64,000 nucleotides of DNA, taken from positions 62,001-126,000 of the forward strand of contig ONDS01000003.1 of NCBI GenBank assembly GCA_900316685.1, given 5' to 3'. A model generated the notes under the pieces. It had not been told where the DNA came from and did no database searches. It was given only the letters and a program-made list of their open reading frames with translations. Position 1 is the first letter of the stretch. Every line of letters begins with the position of its first letter. The DNA comes from an uncultured Prevotellaceae bacterium (lineage in GTDB: Bacteria > Bacteroidota > Bacteroidia > Bacteroidales > Bacteroidaceae). This document shows, in pieces, positions 26,044-36,470 of this stretch. Both the position numbers and the translations under genes were made by a program.

Positions 26044-27852
26044 TCATCCCTTCATGGTGTGGGCAATTTTGTCGGCGTTCATGCTTCGGGCGCTGGCATC
26101 GAATATTTCCTTGTAGACACCACCCTGGCGGTACACCTCGTCGGGCGTACCCCCCTGCACCACATGGCCCTGCTGCAGCACATATATCTGGTCGGCATCT
26201 ATGATCTGACCTATGTTGTGGGAGATGATGATGACGGTGCGCCCCTCCTTGATGGCATCGATGCTCGCCTTGATCTGTTCGGTGGCTATGGCGTCGAGGC
26301 TGGCGGTAGGTTCGTCGAGGAAGATGATGGGCGGATTCTTGAGAAACATCCTCGCGATGGCGATGCGCTGTTGCTGTCCGCCACTGAGTTGGAGTGCCTG
26401 CGACTCGAAGCCCTGGGGCAGGTCCATGATTTGGTCATAGATATACGCCTTGCGTGCCGCCTCTTCCACCTCCTCGTGAGTGGCCTTGGGGTTGCCATAG
26501 CGTATGTTCTCCTCGATGGTGCCGCTGAAGATATGGTTTTTCTGCCGTACCAGTCCCACGTTCTCGCGAAGCCACTGCGTATCCCATTGGCCGAGTTCCA
26601 CCCCGTCGAGCAAGATGCTGCCCCGGTCGGGATGGTAAAACTTGTCGAGCAGGTTGACAATGGTGCTCTTTCCCGCCCCGCTCAGTCCCACGAGTGCCGT
26701 GATCTTTCCCCGCTCGATGTGCAGGTTGACATCGGTGAGCGCCTGAGTGCCATTGCTGTAGGTGAAGGTGACATCCTGCATGACGAAATCGCCGCCCACC
26801 CTCTCGGGATGGTATTGCCCCGAGTCCTCCACCTCCTCGTCGGCGTGTAGAATGCCGAAATAGCCTTCGGCGTAGATGAGCGCATCGTTCATATCGTCGT
26901 AGATACGGTGTAGTTGGCGTATGGGCGCGCTCACATTGTTGAACAGCAACACATGATACATGATTTTGCCGATGGTCATGCCCGGATAATCGGTGAGCAC
27001 GAGATAGGCGGTGAGAATGATGATGAGCACGGTGCCTATCTGCTCAAGGAAACTTTTCGCCCCATCGAAGATGTAACTCAGTCGTCGCGTGTTCATCTGC
27101 TGGTCGGTCATCTGCCGCTGTATGTCGGCCTGTCGCCCCGACTCTATCTCCTCACGGTTGAACGACTTGATGACGCTGATGCTCTCGATGATGTTGAGTA
27201 TGCCCTGGCTCACCGCCTGATGGCTGCCGAACACGCCTCGCCGCCATCCCTTCAGCCGTTTGGCCTGGATATAGGTGATATAGAAATAGATGGGCACGAT
27301 GCAGAGTGCCACCAGTCCCACATACACATTAGCCATGAACATGAGTGCGAGGGCGAGCACGGCACTGGTGAAGAGTGGCAGAATTTCGATGAACAGGTTG
27401 TTCACCGTATTGCTCAGGCTCATCACCCCTCGGTCGATGCGCGACTGCAGTTTTCCCGTCTCGTTGTCGGCAGCAGAGAAGAAAGCCATGCGGAACGAGA
27501 GCATCCTCTCCACCACGCGCAGCGAGAGGTCGCGACTGATGAGGATGCGCATCTTCTGCCCGAGGAACCGTTGTGCGAAGGTGACGAGAGCCGACAACAG
27601 TTCCTTGCCCAATAGGATGACGCTGATGGTGATGAGGATCTTGGCAGCCGCCGTCCATGCGAAGTTGGTCTGCTGTATTAGTTCGTTGATGGCATCTACG
27701 GCACGGTCGAGCACCACGGCATTGACCTGTGCCATCAGCGACCCCACCAGTGTGAGAGCCAGTGTGGCCACCACCAACCACTTATAGGGTTTAACGAAAG
27801 GGGCTATGTTGGTGAGCAGGCCCCAGATGTTCATTTTCTTCTCTTCCATCAT
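26044..27852 (-). CDS. ABC exporter, fused permease and ATP-binding protein
   Basis: 602 residues. The type IV ABC exporter core has six transmembrane helices to about residue 310, then the nucleotide-binding domain. Walker A is GLSGAGKST (about 393), the signature is LSGGQQQR (about 496), Walker B is IIFLDEPTAS and the switch His is in IIISHNIGQ. It forms a homo- or heterodimer that exports lipids, drugs or peptides. The substrate cannot be told. The gene starts one base after the stop of the upstream PQ-rich membrane protein, so both are in one operon. Confidence 0.92.
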   Translation of the reverse strand: MMEEKKMNIWGLLTNIAPFVKPYKWLVVATLALTLVGSLMAQVNAVVLDRAVDAINELIQQTNFAWTAAAKILITISVILLGKELLSALVTFAQRFLGQKMRILISRDLSLRVVERMLSFRMAFFSAADNETGKLQSRIDRGVMSLSNTVNNLFIEILPLFTSAVLALALMFMANVYVGLVALCIVPIYFYITYIQAKRLKGWRRGVFGSHQAVSQGILNIIESISVIKSFNREEIESGRQADIQRQMTDQQMNTRRLSYIFDGAKSFLEQIGTVLIIILTAYLVLTDYPGMTIGKIMYHVLLFNNVSAPIRQLHRIYDDMNDALIYAEGYFGILHADEEVEDSGQYHPERVGGDFVMQDVTFTYSNGTQALTDVNLHIERGKITALVGLSGAGKSTIVNLLDKFYHPDRGSILLDGVELGQWDTQWLRENVGLVRQKNHIFSGTIEENIRYGNPKATHEEVEEAARKAYIYDQIMDLPQGFESQALQLSGGQQQRIAIARMFLKNPPIIFLDEPTASLDAIATEQIKASIDAIKEGRTVIIISHNIGQIIDADQIYVLQQGHVVQGGTPDEVYRQGGVYKEIFDASARSMNADKIAHTMKG

Positions 27853-27853
27853 G

Positions 27854-28729
27854 TTATGGTTCGAAGTTGTCGACGATCTGTCGCAGCGGCATCATGACCG
27901 ACGTGTATTTCTCTGGGTATTCGAGACGCACGGTGTAGAACACCCCATTGCGGAGTACCGTCTTCTCATTATACACCTTCCCTTCGGCTGCGGAACCGGT
28001 GATGATGAAGAAGTTGGCACCCACCTTCTCCTTATGGGCATTGGGATCGCGCAGTTTGATCTCCTCGGCGATGGAGTTGTCGAGTGCGTTGTTCGAGGCA
28101 TAGGTGGAGAGCGTGATGTCGCGGTAATAGTACGCCCGTCCGTCGCCATTCTGTGGTTCCGGTCCCGGCGCCATGAAGTTGGGAATATTGACCCGATAGC
28201 CGAAACGGTCGTTCTCATAAGAAGTGTACTCAAACTGCGACAGCCGTCGCTCCAACGCCTCTAAGTCGTCGCCATTGGCTGCGACGGTTTCACCGGCGGT
28301 CGGCTGTTCACCTGAAGCCTCGGCACCACCGCTTGCCGTCGTGCCCTCGTCGATTACCAAGTCGCCCTCGCCCACCGATTCCGACGCTTTCTTCTGTTTG
28401 AGGGTGTCGGACAAGCCCGTTTTCGCCGGCTCCTTATCTTTATTAAGGAAATAGAGAGCCGCACCCACCCCGCCGGCCACAAGGAGGAAGCCGATGATGG
28501 CTGCAGCGATGATTCCCCCCTTGCCCTTTTGGGGAGGTTGCTGGGGAGGGTTGGGCGTATAGGGTTGCTGGGGGGTATCGGGCTGATAAGGCTGCTGGCC
28601 CTGGTTAGGCAGTTGCGGGGGATAGCCGTAGGGTTGCTGGGGCAGGGGTTGTGTTTCCTGCGAAGGTTGGTAAGGCGGCTGCGGAGGATAACCGTAGGGT
28701 TGCTGAGGGTTGTTTTGTTGCGGGTCCAT
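27854..28729 (-). CDS. Membrane protein with PQ-rich cytoplasmic N-terminus and extracytoplasmic domain
   Basis: 291 residues. Residues 1-85 are a low-complexity Pro/Gln/Tyr region with repeats such as PQQPYGYPPQ. They are followed by KGKGG and a transmembrane helix (IIAAAIIGFLLVAGGVGAAL, about 92-113). An acidic, Ala/Gly-rich linker leads to a globular domain of about 120 residues beginning RRLSQFEYTSYENDRFGY. No signal peptide precedes the helix, so the PQ part should be cytoplasmic. The family is not recognised. Tight coupling to the ABC exporter suggests an accessory role. Confidence 0.7.
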   Translation of the reverse strand: MDPQQNNPQQPYGYPPQPPYQPSQETQPLPQQPYGYPPQLPNQGQQPYQPDTPQQPYTPNPPQQPPQKGKGGIIAAAIIGFLLVAGGVGAALYFLNKDKEPAKTGLSDTLKQKKASESVGEGDLVIDEGTTASGGAEASGEQPTAGETVAANGDDLEALERRLSQFEYTSYENDRFGYRVNIPNFMAPGPEPQNGDGRAYYYRDITLSTYASNNALDNSIAEEIKLRDPNAHKEKVGANFFIITGSAAEGKVYNEKTVLRNGVFYTVRLEYPEKYTSVMMPLRQIVDNFEP

Positions 28730-29034
28730 AGAGATGGTTTTATGGGGGGTTATTCATTCATCGGTGGGAAGGCATGAAACCTCACCTTTCGCCATTTTGA
28801 CGACGAAGATATAAATAATTCGGCGACGAAGATATAAATAAAAGGTGACACTACCGCCGATTTCGTAATATTTTTTCAAGAAAAGGGATTTTTCGGGGTG
28901 AGAGGGGGAGGGGTTACTCCGCCACAAATAAACGAAGACCGCCCTTCCTTGTCAGGTTCCCCCCCTCCTTGGGAGGGGAAAGGGGGAGGCTATTAGATAT
29001 ATTTTAAAAAAAACCGACATTAAGCGTTAAAAAA
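28730..29034. other. Intergenic region with tandem promoter-like repeats and G-rich tracts
   Basis: No gene is visible. A 17-base direct repeat CGACGAAGATATAAATA occurs at 28801-28817 and 28824-28840. Read on the minus strand each copy holds TATCTTCG, one base off the -7 consensus, so these may be tandem promoters of the ABC operon. G/C-rich tracts of the CCCCTCCTTGGGAGGGG family lie at 28905-28990. Confidence 0.5.
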
Positions 29035-29066
29035 TTTGTAATTTTGAAAAATATCATTTATTTTTG
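29035..29066 (+). promoter_or_regulatory. Promoter of the 29106 barrel protein
   Basis: TTTG (29035-29038), a 20-base spacer, then TATTTTTG (29059-29066). The leader is about 33 bases and AT-rich. Confidence 0.8.
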
Positions 29067-29105
29067 CGGCGGAAACACTAATTATTCACTAAAATCATCA
29101 AAACA

Positions 29106-29657
29106 ATGAAAAAGATTTTATTAGCAGCAGCAATGGTTCTGGTATCGTTGGGCGCAAGCGCACAACATGCAGTAGGCGGCCTCACCCTGCAGCCTCAGGT
29201 GGGTATGACAATATCGACCTTTACCAGCAACGACAACGCGAAGATGAAAGTGGGTCTGGTGGCCGGTGCCGAATTGGAATACCAAGCTACCGACATGTTG
29301 GGTATCGCCGCCGGTGTGCAATATGCCATGCAAGGTAGTGCCGTCGATGGTGTTGACGACAACCAGAATTACGACTATCTGAACATCCCCATCCGTGCCA
29401 AGGTGTATGTGGCTCCTGGCTTCTCCATCAATGGTGGTATGCAGTTCGGTTTCCTTACCCGTGCCAAATGGGATGAATTAGACCTGAAAGATGGCAGCAA
29501 GAGCTTCGACTTCTCCATTCCTCTCGGCCTTTCGTATGAGATTTCGAATGTGGTGATCGACGCCCATTACAACCTTGGTCTGACCAACGTGGGCAAGACT
29601 GGCGACAGCAAGAACTCGGTCATCATGCTGACCGTGGGCTACCGCTTCGATCTCTAA
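29106..29657 (+). CDS. Outer membrane beta-barrel protein (PorT-like)
   Basis: 183 residues. The signal peptide is MKKILLAAAMVLVSLGASAQ. Alternating hydrophobic beta strands follow (GLTLQPQVGMTIST, VGLVAGAELEYQ, LNIPIRAKVYVAPGFSI, GLSYEISNVVIDAHYNLGL), ending in the aromatic-type terminal strand IMLTVGYRFDL. This is the small eight-strand barrel type common in Bacteroidetes. Substrate or partner is unknown. It is monocistronic, with a strong promoter and terminator. Confidence 0.85.
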   Translation: MKKILLAAAMVLVSLGASAQHAVGGLTLQPQVGMTISTFTSNDNAKMKVGLVAGAELEYQATDMLGIAAGVQYAMQGSAVDGVDDNQNYDYLNIPIRAKVYVAPGFSINGGMQFGFLTRAKWDELDLKDGSKSFDFSIPLGLSYEISNVVIDAHYNLGLTNVGKTGDSKNSVIMLTVGYRFDL

Positions 29658-29667
29658 TCTTTTTAAG

Positions 29668-29697
29668 TGGTGAGGGGTGAGAGGTGAGGGGTGAGAG
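29668..29697. repeat. GTGAGGGGTGAGAG repeat
   Basis: Two copies of the 14-base unit, ten bases after the barrel gene stop. Confidence 0.8.
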
Positions 29698-29765
29698 ATT
29701 ACCCCCACGCGTATGCCCAAATATAAAAGGGCATAGCTCAACGAAGCCTCTACGAATGAAAAGAT

Positions 29766-29803
29766 AAAAACGCCAGCGAGAAAAAATCTCGCTGGCGTTT
29801 TTT
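29766..29803. terminator. Bidirectional rho-independent terminator
   Basis: AAAAACGCCAGCGAG (29766-29780) pairs perfectly with 29788-29802 around a 7-base loop, with T runs on both strands. It serves the barrel gene (plus) and the xylanase/esterase gene (minus), which converge here. Confidence 0.92.
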
Positions 29804-29871
29804 CATCCTCCTTCCCTGTCAGCTCCCCCTCCTTGGAAGGGGGAAGGGGGAGGCTTTGAGAGGCTTTTTAT

Positions 29872-32112
<2,241 letters not shown>

Positions 32113-32142
32113 TTATCGGGGGGGTAATCGGTTTCGTCTCCA

Positions 32143-32150
32143 CAAAATTA
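32143..32150 (-). promoter_or_regulatory. -7 element of the xylanase/esterase gene
   Basis: The minus strand reads TAATTTTG, 63 bases before the start codon. No clear TTG is seen at the expected distance upstream. Confidence 0.45.
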
Positions 32151-32206
32151 AATAAAAAAACAACCCCTCACTTCATCCCATGTATCAACAACCTTTCTAA
32201 ATGTAA

Positions 32207-32416
32207 AATCCACCGTTCGATGAATCAATACCGCGGCGAAATGATAAAGCGGCCGACAGGGACGGACTGGGATTCGTATTCGCGGCGTTGGCGCTGCTGT
32301 TCCAGCCGTTCTTCAAGATAGCGTTGGGAAGGACGATATGGAACGTGGTGGATGTATTAGTGGCGGTGGGATTGATCGTGCTGATAGTAAAGGCGTTCGG
32401 GAAGAAGAAAAAGTGA
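32207..32416 (+). pseudogene. C-terminal remnant of a DUF6804-type membrane protein
   Basis: The open frame has no ATG and encodes about 69 residues ending in TGA. Its body, GLGFVFAALALLFQPFFKI, then ALGRTIWNVVDVLVAVGLIV and LIVKAFGKKKK, looks like the last two transmembrane helices of DUF6804 proteins. Full-length members that I recall are about 100 residues and begin with an ATG and two further helices, which are absent here. A 5' deletion is the simplest reading. A non-standard start cannot be excluded. Confidence 0.55.
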
Positions 32417-32460
32417 GGGTCGAATGTTGACGAGTTGTTGAGACGTAGGTCGAAAAAATG

Positions 32461-32473
32461 TCGCCTATGGCGA
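32461..32473. repeat. TCGCCTATGGCGA palindrome
   Basis: A 13-base palindrome (5-bp arms) that recurs exactly at 51687-51699, again in an intergenic tract between repeats. Confidence 0.6.
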
Positions 32474-32491
32474 TTGAGGAATGAGGAAGAT

Positions 32492-32820
32492 GCGGGCGAG
32501 ACAAGCACGCCCCTACAGCAGCAACGACAACGAATTAAACGAATTAGACGAATTGGCGGGCGAGACAAGCACGCCCCTACAGCAGCAACGACAACGAATT
32601 AAACGAATTAGCGGGCGAGACAAGCACGCCCCTACAGTATCATCGACAACGAATTAAACGAATTAGCGGGCGAGACAAGCACGCCCCTACAGTATCATCG
32701 ACAACGAATTAAACGAATTAAACGAATTGGCGGGCGAGACAAGCACGACCCTACAGCAGCAACGACTACAAATTAAACGAATTAAACGAATTGGCGGGCG
32801 AGACAAGCACGCCCCTACAG
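32492..32820. repeat. Minisatellite of six 55/64-base units
   Basis: Units start at 32492, 32556, 32611, 32666, 32730 and 32794. Each begins with GGGCGAGACAAGCACGCCC (which can form a GGGCG/CGCCC hairpin) and a short variable middle. It ends with one to three copies of the nonamer ACGAATTAA. Spacings of 55 or 64 differ by exactly one nonamer. There is no gene inside. Confidence 0.92.
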
Positions 32821-32832
32821 GATGAGGAGGGA

Positions 32833-33438
32833 TTATTCCGAAAAGGAGGATTCGGAAAAGGATTCGGGGGAGGATTCGGGAGAAGGTTCGGCGGCTATGC
32901 CGAGGGAGCGGTCTTCTTCGTGTTGGGGATATACAGAAGGGGTGAGGGGTGAGAGGTGAGGGGTAAGAGAAGGGGTGAGAGGTGTGGGGTGAGGGGTGAG
33001 AGAAGGGACAGTGCGGTCGTGCAGATAGATGCGGTGGAGGGTGAGGGCCAGAGATGAGAGGGTGAGCTCACGCTGTTTCTTGGTGAGTTGGCATCCCCAG
33101 ACGGTGATGCAATGCCATCCCATCTCTGCCAGTCGACGCTGCACCTCGACATCACGCTCGCGGTTGCGGTTGATTTTCCGCTCCCAGAAGTCGGTGTTGG
33201 TGCGGGGCAGTCGAAAGGCGCCACAATCATGGCCATGCCAGAAACAGCCGTTGACGAAGATGCAGGTGCGGTACTTGCGCAGCACGAGGTCGGGATGGCC
33301 GGGCAGGCGTGGAGAGTTGAGCCGATAGCGGAAGCCACAGGCGAAGAGATAACGCCGCACCAACAGCTCGGGCTGGGTGTTGCGCCCATGGATGGCCGCC
33401 ATGATGCGGCTGCGCTTATCCTTGCTGAATGTGTCCAT
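32833..33438 (-). CDS. vsr: Very short patch repair (Vsr) endonuclease with repeat-derived C-terminal tail
   Basis: 201 residues. Residues 1-140 are a complete Vsr domain: MDTFSKDKRSRIMAAIHGRN, PGHPDLVLRKYRTCIFVNGC, FWHGHDCGAF, GWHCITVWGCQL. The enzyme nicks DNA 5' of T in T:G mismatches arising from 5-methylcytosine deamination, and it usually partners a Dcm-type methylase. None is present in the window. The ATG at 33438 overlaps the end of the symporter gene by 23 bases. The last 55 residues (LTPHPTPLTPSLTPHLSPLT, then SPESSPESFSESS) are encoded by GTGAGGGGTGAGAG repeats and a second repeat. They are not part of the normal fold. Confidence 0.88.
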   Translation of the reverse strand: MDTFSKDKRSRIMAAIHGRNTQPELLVRRYLFACGFRYRLNSPRLPGHPDLVLRKYRTCIFVNGCFWHGHDCGAFRLPRTNTDFWERKINRNRERDVEVQRRLAEMGWHCITVWGCQLTKKQRELTLSSLALTLHRIYLHDRTVPSLTPHPTPLTPSLTPHLSPLTPSVYPQHEEDRSLGIAAEPSPESSPESFSESSFSE

Positions 33439-34855
33439 GATTCCTTGGTTTGCTGAGCCATAGCCCCACGAAGGTGAGCAGGCCGTTGAGCATGAGCAGC
33501 TCGTAGCCGAAGCGATAACCCGTGAAGTGGGTGGTGAGTTGGTCGATGGCAAAGCAGATGAGAGGCGATGCCACGGCGATGTAGGGCACCACACGGTCGT
33601 TCACCTGCCGTCGGGTGAAGAGCGAAAAGGCGAACAGTCCGAGCAGCGGTCCGTAGGTATAGCCGCAGAGCACGTAGATAGCATCGATGATACTCGACGA
33701 GTTGACCACGCGGAACAGGAGGATGAAGAGCACGAAAAGCACGGCGATGCCAATGTGGGCACGTCGGCGCAACCGTTCGTCGTCGGGTCGACGACGTATG
33801 TCGACGCAATAGGAGGTGGTCATGGCCGTGAGTGCCGAGTCGGCGGAGGAGAAGGAAGCCGCCACGATGCCGATGGTGAAGAAGACGACCACGAGGGTGC
33901 CTAAGCGTCCCGAGGCGGCGAACATGGGCAACAGGTCGTCGCCGGCGGCAGGCAGAGCCAATCCCTGTCGACCAGCCAGCATCACCAGCAGCACGCCGAG
34001 GAAGAGGAAGAGCAGGTTGGCCGGCACGAAGGCGAAGCCATAAGTACACATATCCTTCTGCGCCTCGCGCAAGGTCTTGCAGGTGAGGTTCTTTTGCATC
34101 ATATCCTGGTCGAGGCCGGTCATGACGATGACGATGAAGATGCCACTGAGGAACTGTTTCCAGAAATTCTGTCGCGACAGCCAATCGTCGAACACGAACA
34201 TACGGCTATGGTCGTCGGCTGCCACCGCCTGCACCGCCTCGCCGAGGCTCATGTCCAAGGCTCCTGCCACATGGATGATGATGAGCACGAGGGCCGTGAA
34301 CATGCAGGTGGTCTGCAGGGTGTCGGTCCACACCAACGTCTTGATGCCCCCGCGTCGTGTATAGAGCCAGATGAGTGCCACCATGACCACCACGGTGAGC
34401 GGGAAGGGCACCCCCACCCCATCGAGCACGAACCGCTGGAGGATGATGCACACCACATAGAAGCGGGCTGCGGCTCCCGTCATCTTCGACAGAAGGAAGA
34501 ACGATGCCCCCGTGGTATACGCCCTGGAGCCAAGTCGGCGGTGCAGGTAGGAATAGATGGTGGTGAGGTTATAACGATAGTAGATGGGCAACAGGATGAA
34601 CGCCACGGCGAAATAGCCGAGGATAAAGCCCAGGCAGGTCTGCATATAGGTCATGTCGATGGCCATGACCATGCCGGGCACGCTGACGAAGGTGACTCCC
34701 GAGATGGAGGCTCCGATCATGCCGAAGGCCACCATATACCATGGCGAGCGGCGGTTGCCCCGAAAAAAAGTGTCGTTGTCGGAACGCTTGGCCGTTAGTC
34801 GGCTGAACGACAACAATACGGCGAAATAGATAAGAATGGTGACAATTATTATCAT
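33416..34855 (-). CDS. Sodium:solute symporter (SSS family)
   Basis: 479 residues with about 13 predicted membrane helices. SSS features are FRGNRRSPWYMVAFGMIGAS, then SGVTFVSVPG near the N-terminus, MTGLDQDMMQKNLTCKTLRE in the middle and SSADSALTAMTTSY. It imports a solute with sodium; the substrate is not evident. The start at 34855 is chosen because a -7 element at 34864-34871 lies between it and the longer possible start at 34897. Vsr overlaps its 3' end. It is divergent from trpB. Confidence 0.88.
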   Translation of the reverse strand: MIIIVTILIYFAVLLSFSRLTAKRSDNDTFFRGNRRSPWYMVAFGMIGASISGVTFVSVPGMVMAIDMTYMQTCLGFILGYFAVAFILLPIYYRYNLTTIYSYLHRRLGSRAYTTGASFFLLSKMTGAAARFYVVCIILQRFVLDGVGVPFPLTVVVMVALIWLYTRRGGIKTLVWTDTLQTTCMFTALVLIIIHVAGALDMSLGEAVQAVAADDHSRMFVFDDWLSRQNFWKQFLSGIFIVIVMTGLDQDMMQKNLTCKTLREAQKDMCTYGFAFVPANLLFLFLGVLLVMLAGRQGLALPAAGDDLLPMFAASGRLGTLVVVFFTIGIVAASFSSADSALTAMTTSYCVDIRRRPDDERLRRRAHIGIAVLFVLFILLFRVVNSSSIIDAIYVLCGYTYGPLLGLFAFSLFTRRQVNDRVVPYIAVASPLICFAIDQLTTHFTGYRFGYELLMLNGLLTFVGLWLSKPRNHGHIQQG

Positions 34856-34863
34856 AATGGATG

Positions 34864-34871
34864 CAAAAGTA
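34864..34871 (-). promoter_or_regulatory. -7 element of the symporter gene
   Basis: The minus strand reads TACTTTTG, eight bases before the chosen ATG. The identical -7 sequence occurs in the divergent trpB promoter 41 bases away. A very short or absent leader is predicted. Confidence 0.6.
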
Positions 34872-34881
34872 GCACAAAAAT

Positions 34882-34912
34882 TTTGTATTACCCCCATTTT
34901 TCATTACTTTTG
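34882..34912 (+). promoter_or_regulatory. trpB promoter
   Basis: TTTG (34882-34885), a 19-base spacer, then TACTTTTG (34905-34912). The leader is about 30 bases. Confidence 0.75.
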
Positions 34913-34947
34913 CGACCAGTTTCATTCAGAACTAAATAATTATAATC

Positions 34948-36297
34948 ATGGCAAGACAGAAAAAGTACATTCTCCAGGAGAGCGAGATTCCCACGCAGTG
35001 GTACAACATCCAAGCAGACATGGTGAACAAACCCATGCCTCCAATTCACCCTGCCACCAAGGAGCCCCTGAAGGTGGAAGACTTGGCACATATCTTCCCC
35101 TTGGAATGTTGCAAACAAGAGTTAGACACCGAGCATGCCTGGATAGACATTCCCGAGGATGTACTCGAGAAATACAAATATTACCGTTCCACCCCGTTGG
35201 TGCGTGCCTATGCCTTGGAAGAGGCATTAGGAACCCCCGCCCATATCTATTTCAAGAACGAGAGCACCAACCCGCTCGGTTCGCACAAGATCAACTCCGC
35301 CCTGCCGCAGTGTTACTACGCCAAGATGGAGGGCACGACCAATGTGACCACCGAGACAGGTGCAGGACAGTGGGGTGCCGCCCTGAGCTATGCCGCCAGT
35401 GTCTATGGTCTGGAGACCGCCGTCTATCAGGTGAAGATCAGCATGCGCCAGAAGCCCTACCGCAGCAGCATCATGCGCACCTTCGGTGCCACGGTGGAAG
35501 GGTCGCCGTCGATGTCGACCCGTGCAGGCAAGGACATCATCACCCGCGACCCCAACCATCAGGGTTCGTTAGGTACCGCTATCAGCGAGGCCGTGGAGTT
35601 GGCCACTACCACACCCAACTGCAAATACACACTGGGCTCGGTGCTCAACCATGTGGCCCTGCACCAGACCATCATCGGTCTGGAGGCAGAGAAGCAGATG
35701 GCTATGGCCGGCGAATATCCCGACATGGTGATCGCCTGTTTCGGTGGCGGCAGCAACTTCGGTGGCATCGCCTTCCCCTTCATGCGTCATAACATCCTCG
35801 ACGGCAAGACCACTGAGTTCATCGCCGCCGAACCCAACAGCTGTCCGAAGCTCACCCGCGGTGAGTTCCGCTATGACTTCGGCGATGAGGCCGGCTACAC
35901 GCCGCTGCTGCCGATGTTCACCCTGGGTCATAACTTCAAGCCCGCCAACATACATGCCGGTGGTTTGCGTTACCATGGTGCCGGCGTGATCGTGTCGCAA
36001 CTTATCAAGGACGGGCTGATGCATGGAGTAGACATACCTCAGTTGGAATCGTTCGAGGCTGGCATTCTGTTCGCCCGCACCGAGGGCATCATCCCCGCAC
36101 CCGAGAGCAGCCACGCCATCGCCGCCACCATCCGCGAGGCATTGAAGTGCAAGGAGACAGGCGAAGAGAAGGTGATACTCTTCAACCTAAGTGGCCATGG
36201 ACTGATTGACATGTCGGCGTATGACAGTTACCTTAGCGGTGACCTGCAGAACTACAACCTCACCGACGAGGAAATTAAGAAGAACCTGGAAAGTTAA
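34948..36297 (+). CDS. trpB: Tryptophan synthase beta chain, TrpB2 type
   Basis: 449 residues. The PLP lysine is Lys114 in NPLGSHKINSA, and the phosphate loop is CFGGGSNFGG. The N-terminal part (TQWYNIQADM, RSTPLVRAYALEEALGTPAH) and the total length above 430 mark the TrpB2 subgroup rather than TrpB1. The enzyme condenses indole with serine. No trpA or other trp gene is adjacent, which fits the idea that TrpB2 enzymes salvage free indole. A tryptophanase in the same window could be one source of indole. Confidence 0.9.
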   Translation: MARQKKYILQESEIPTQWYNIQADMVNKPMPPIHPATKEPLKVEDLAHIFPLECCKQELDTEHAWIDIPEDVLEKYKYYRSTPLVRAYALEEALGTPAHIYFKNESTNPLGSHKINSALPQCYYAKMEGTTNVTTETGAGQWGAALSYAASVYGLETAVYQVKISMRQKPYRSSIMRTFGATVEGSPSMSTRAGKDIITRDPNHQGSLGTAISEAVELATTTPNCKYTLGSVLNHVALHQTIIGLEAEKQMAMAGEYPDMVIACFGGGSNFGGIAFPFMRHNILDGKTTEFIAAEPNSCPKLTRGEFRYDFGDEAGYTPLLPMFTLGHNFKPANIHAGGLRYHGAGVIVSQLIKDGLMHGVDIPQLESFEAGILFARTEGIIPAPESSHAIAATIREALKCKETGEEKVILFNLSGHGLIDMSAYDSYLSGDLQNYNLTDEEIKKNLES

Positions 36298-36322
36298 GGA
36301 GTAAGTAAGAAGAAAAACATAA

Positions 36323-36366
36323 AAGGCTGTTTTGCAGTGCGATATGGTGTACTGCGAAACAGCCTT
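36323..36366. terminator. Terminator-like hairpin between trpB and mfd
   Basis: AAGGCTGTTTTGCAGT (36323-36338) pairs with 36351-36366 through 16 bp with one G-T pair and a 12-base loop. The U tract is better on the minus strand (TTTATGTTTTTC), so it may end mfd as well as trpB transcripts. Confidence 0.65.
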
Positions 36367-36395
36367 ATTATATCATAAAGGTTAAGACCGTCTTT

Positions 36396-36440
36396 TACAA
36401 ACCACCCCGCACCCCTCCTTTGAAAAAGGAGGGGAAAAGA
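36396..36440. repeat. ACAAACCACCCC...CCCCTCCTTT hairpin repeat
   Basis: A segment of about 45 bases including CCCCTCCTTT/AAAGGAGGGG (36412-36421 and 36425-36434) recurs with few changes at 58130-58175. Related G/C-rich palindromes lie at 9616, 28905-28990 and 29812. Confidence 0.75.
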
Positions 36441-36470
36441 AAGCTTCAGTTTGAAATGGAGGGGATAAGG

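Noticed and set aside
32492..32820. Possible CRISPR array
   Set aside because: The intervals are themselves repeats (nonamers), not unique spacers. Periods vary by nonamer steps and no cas genes are nearby.
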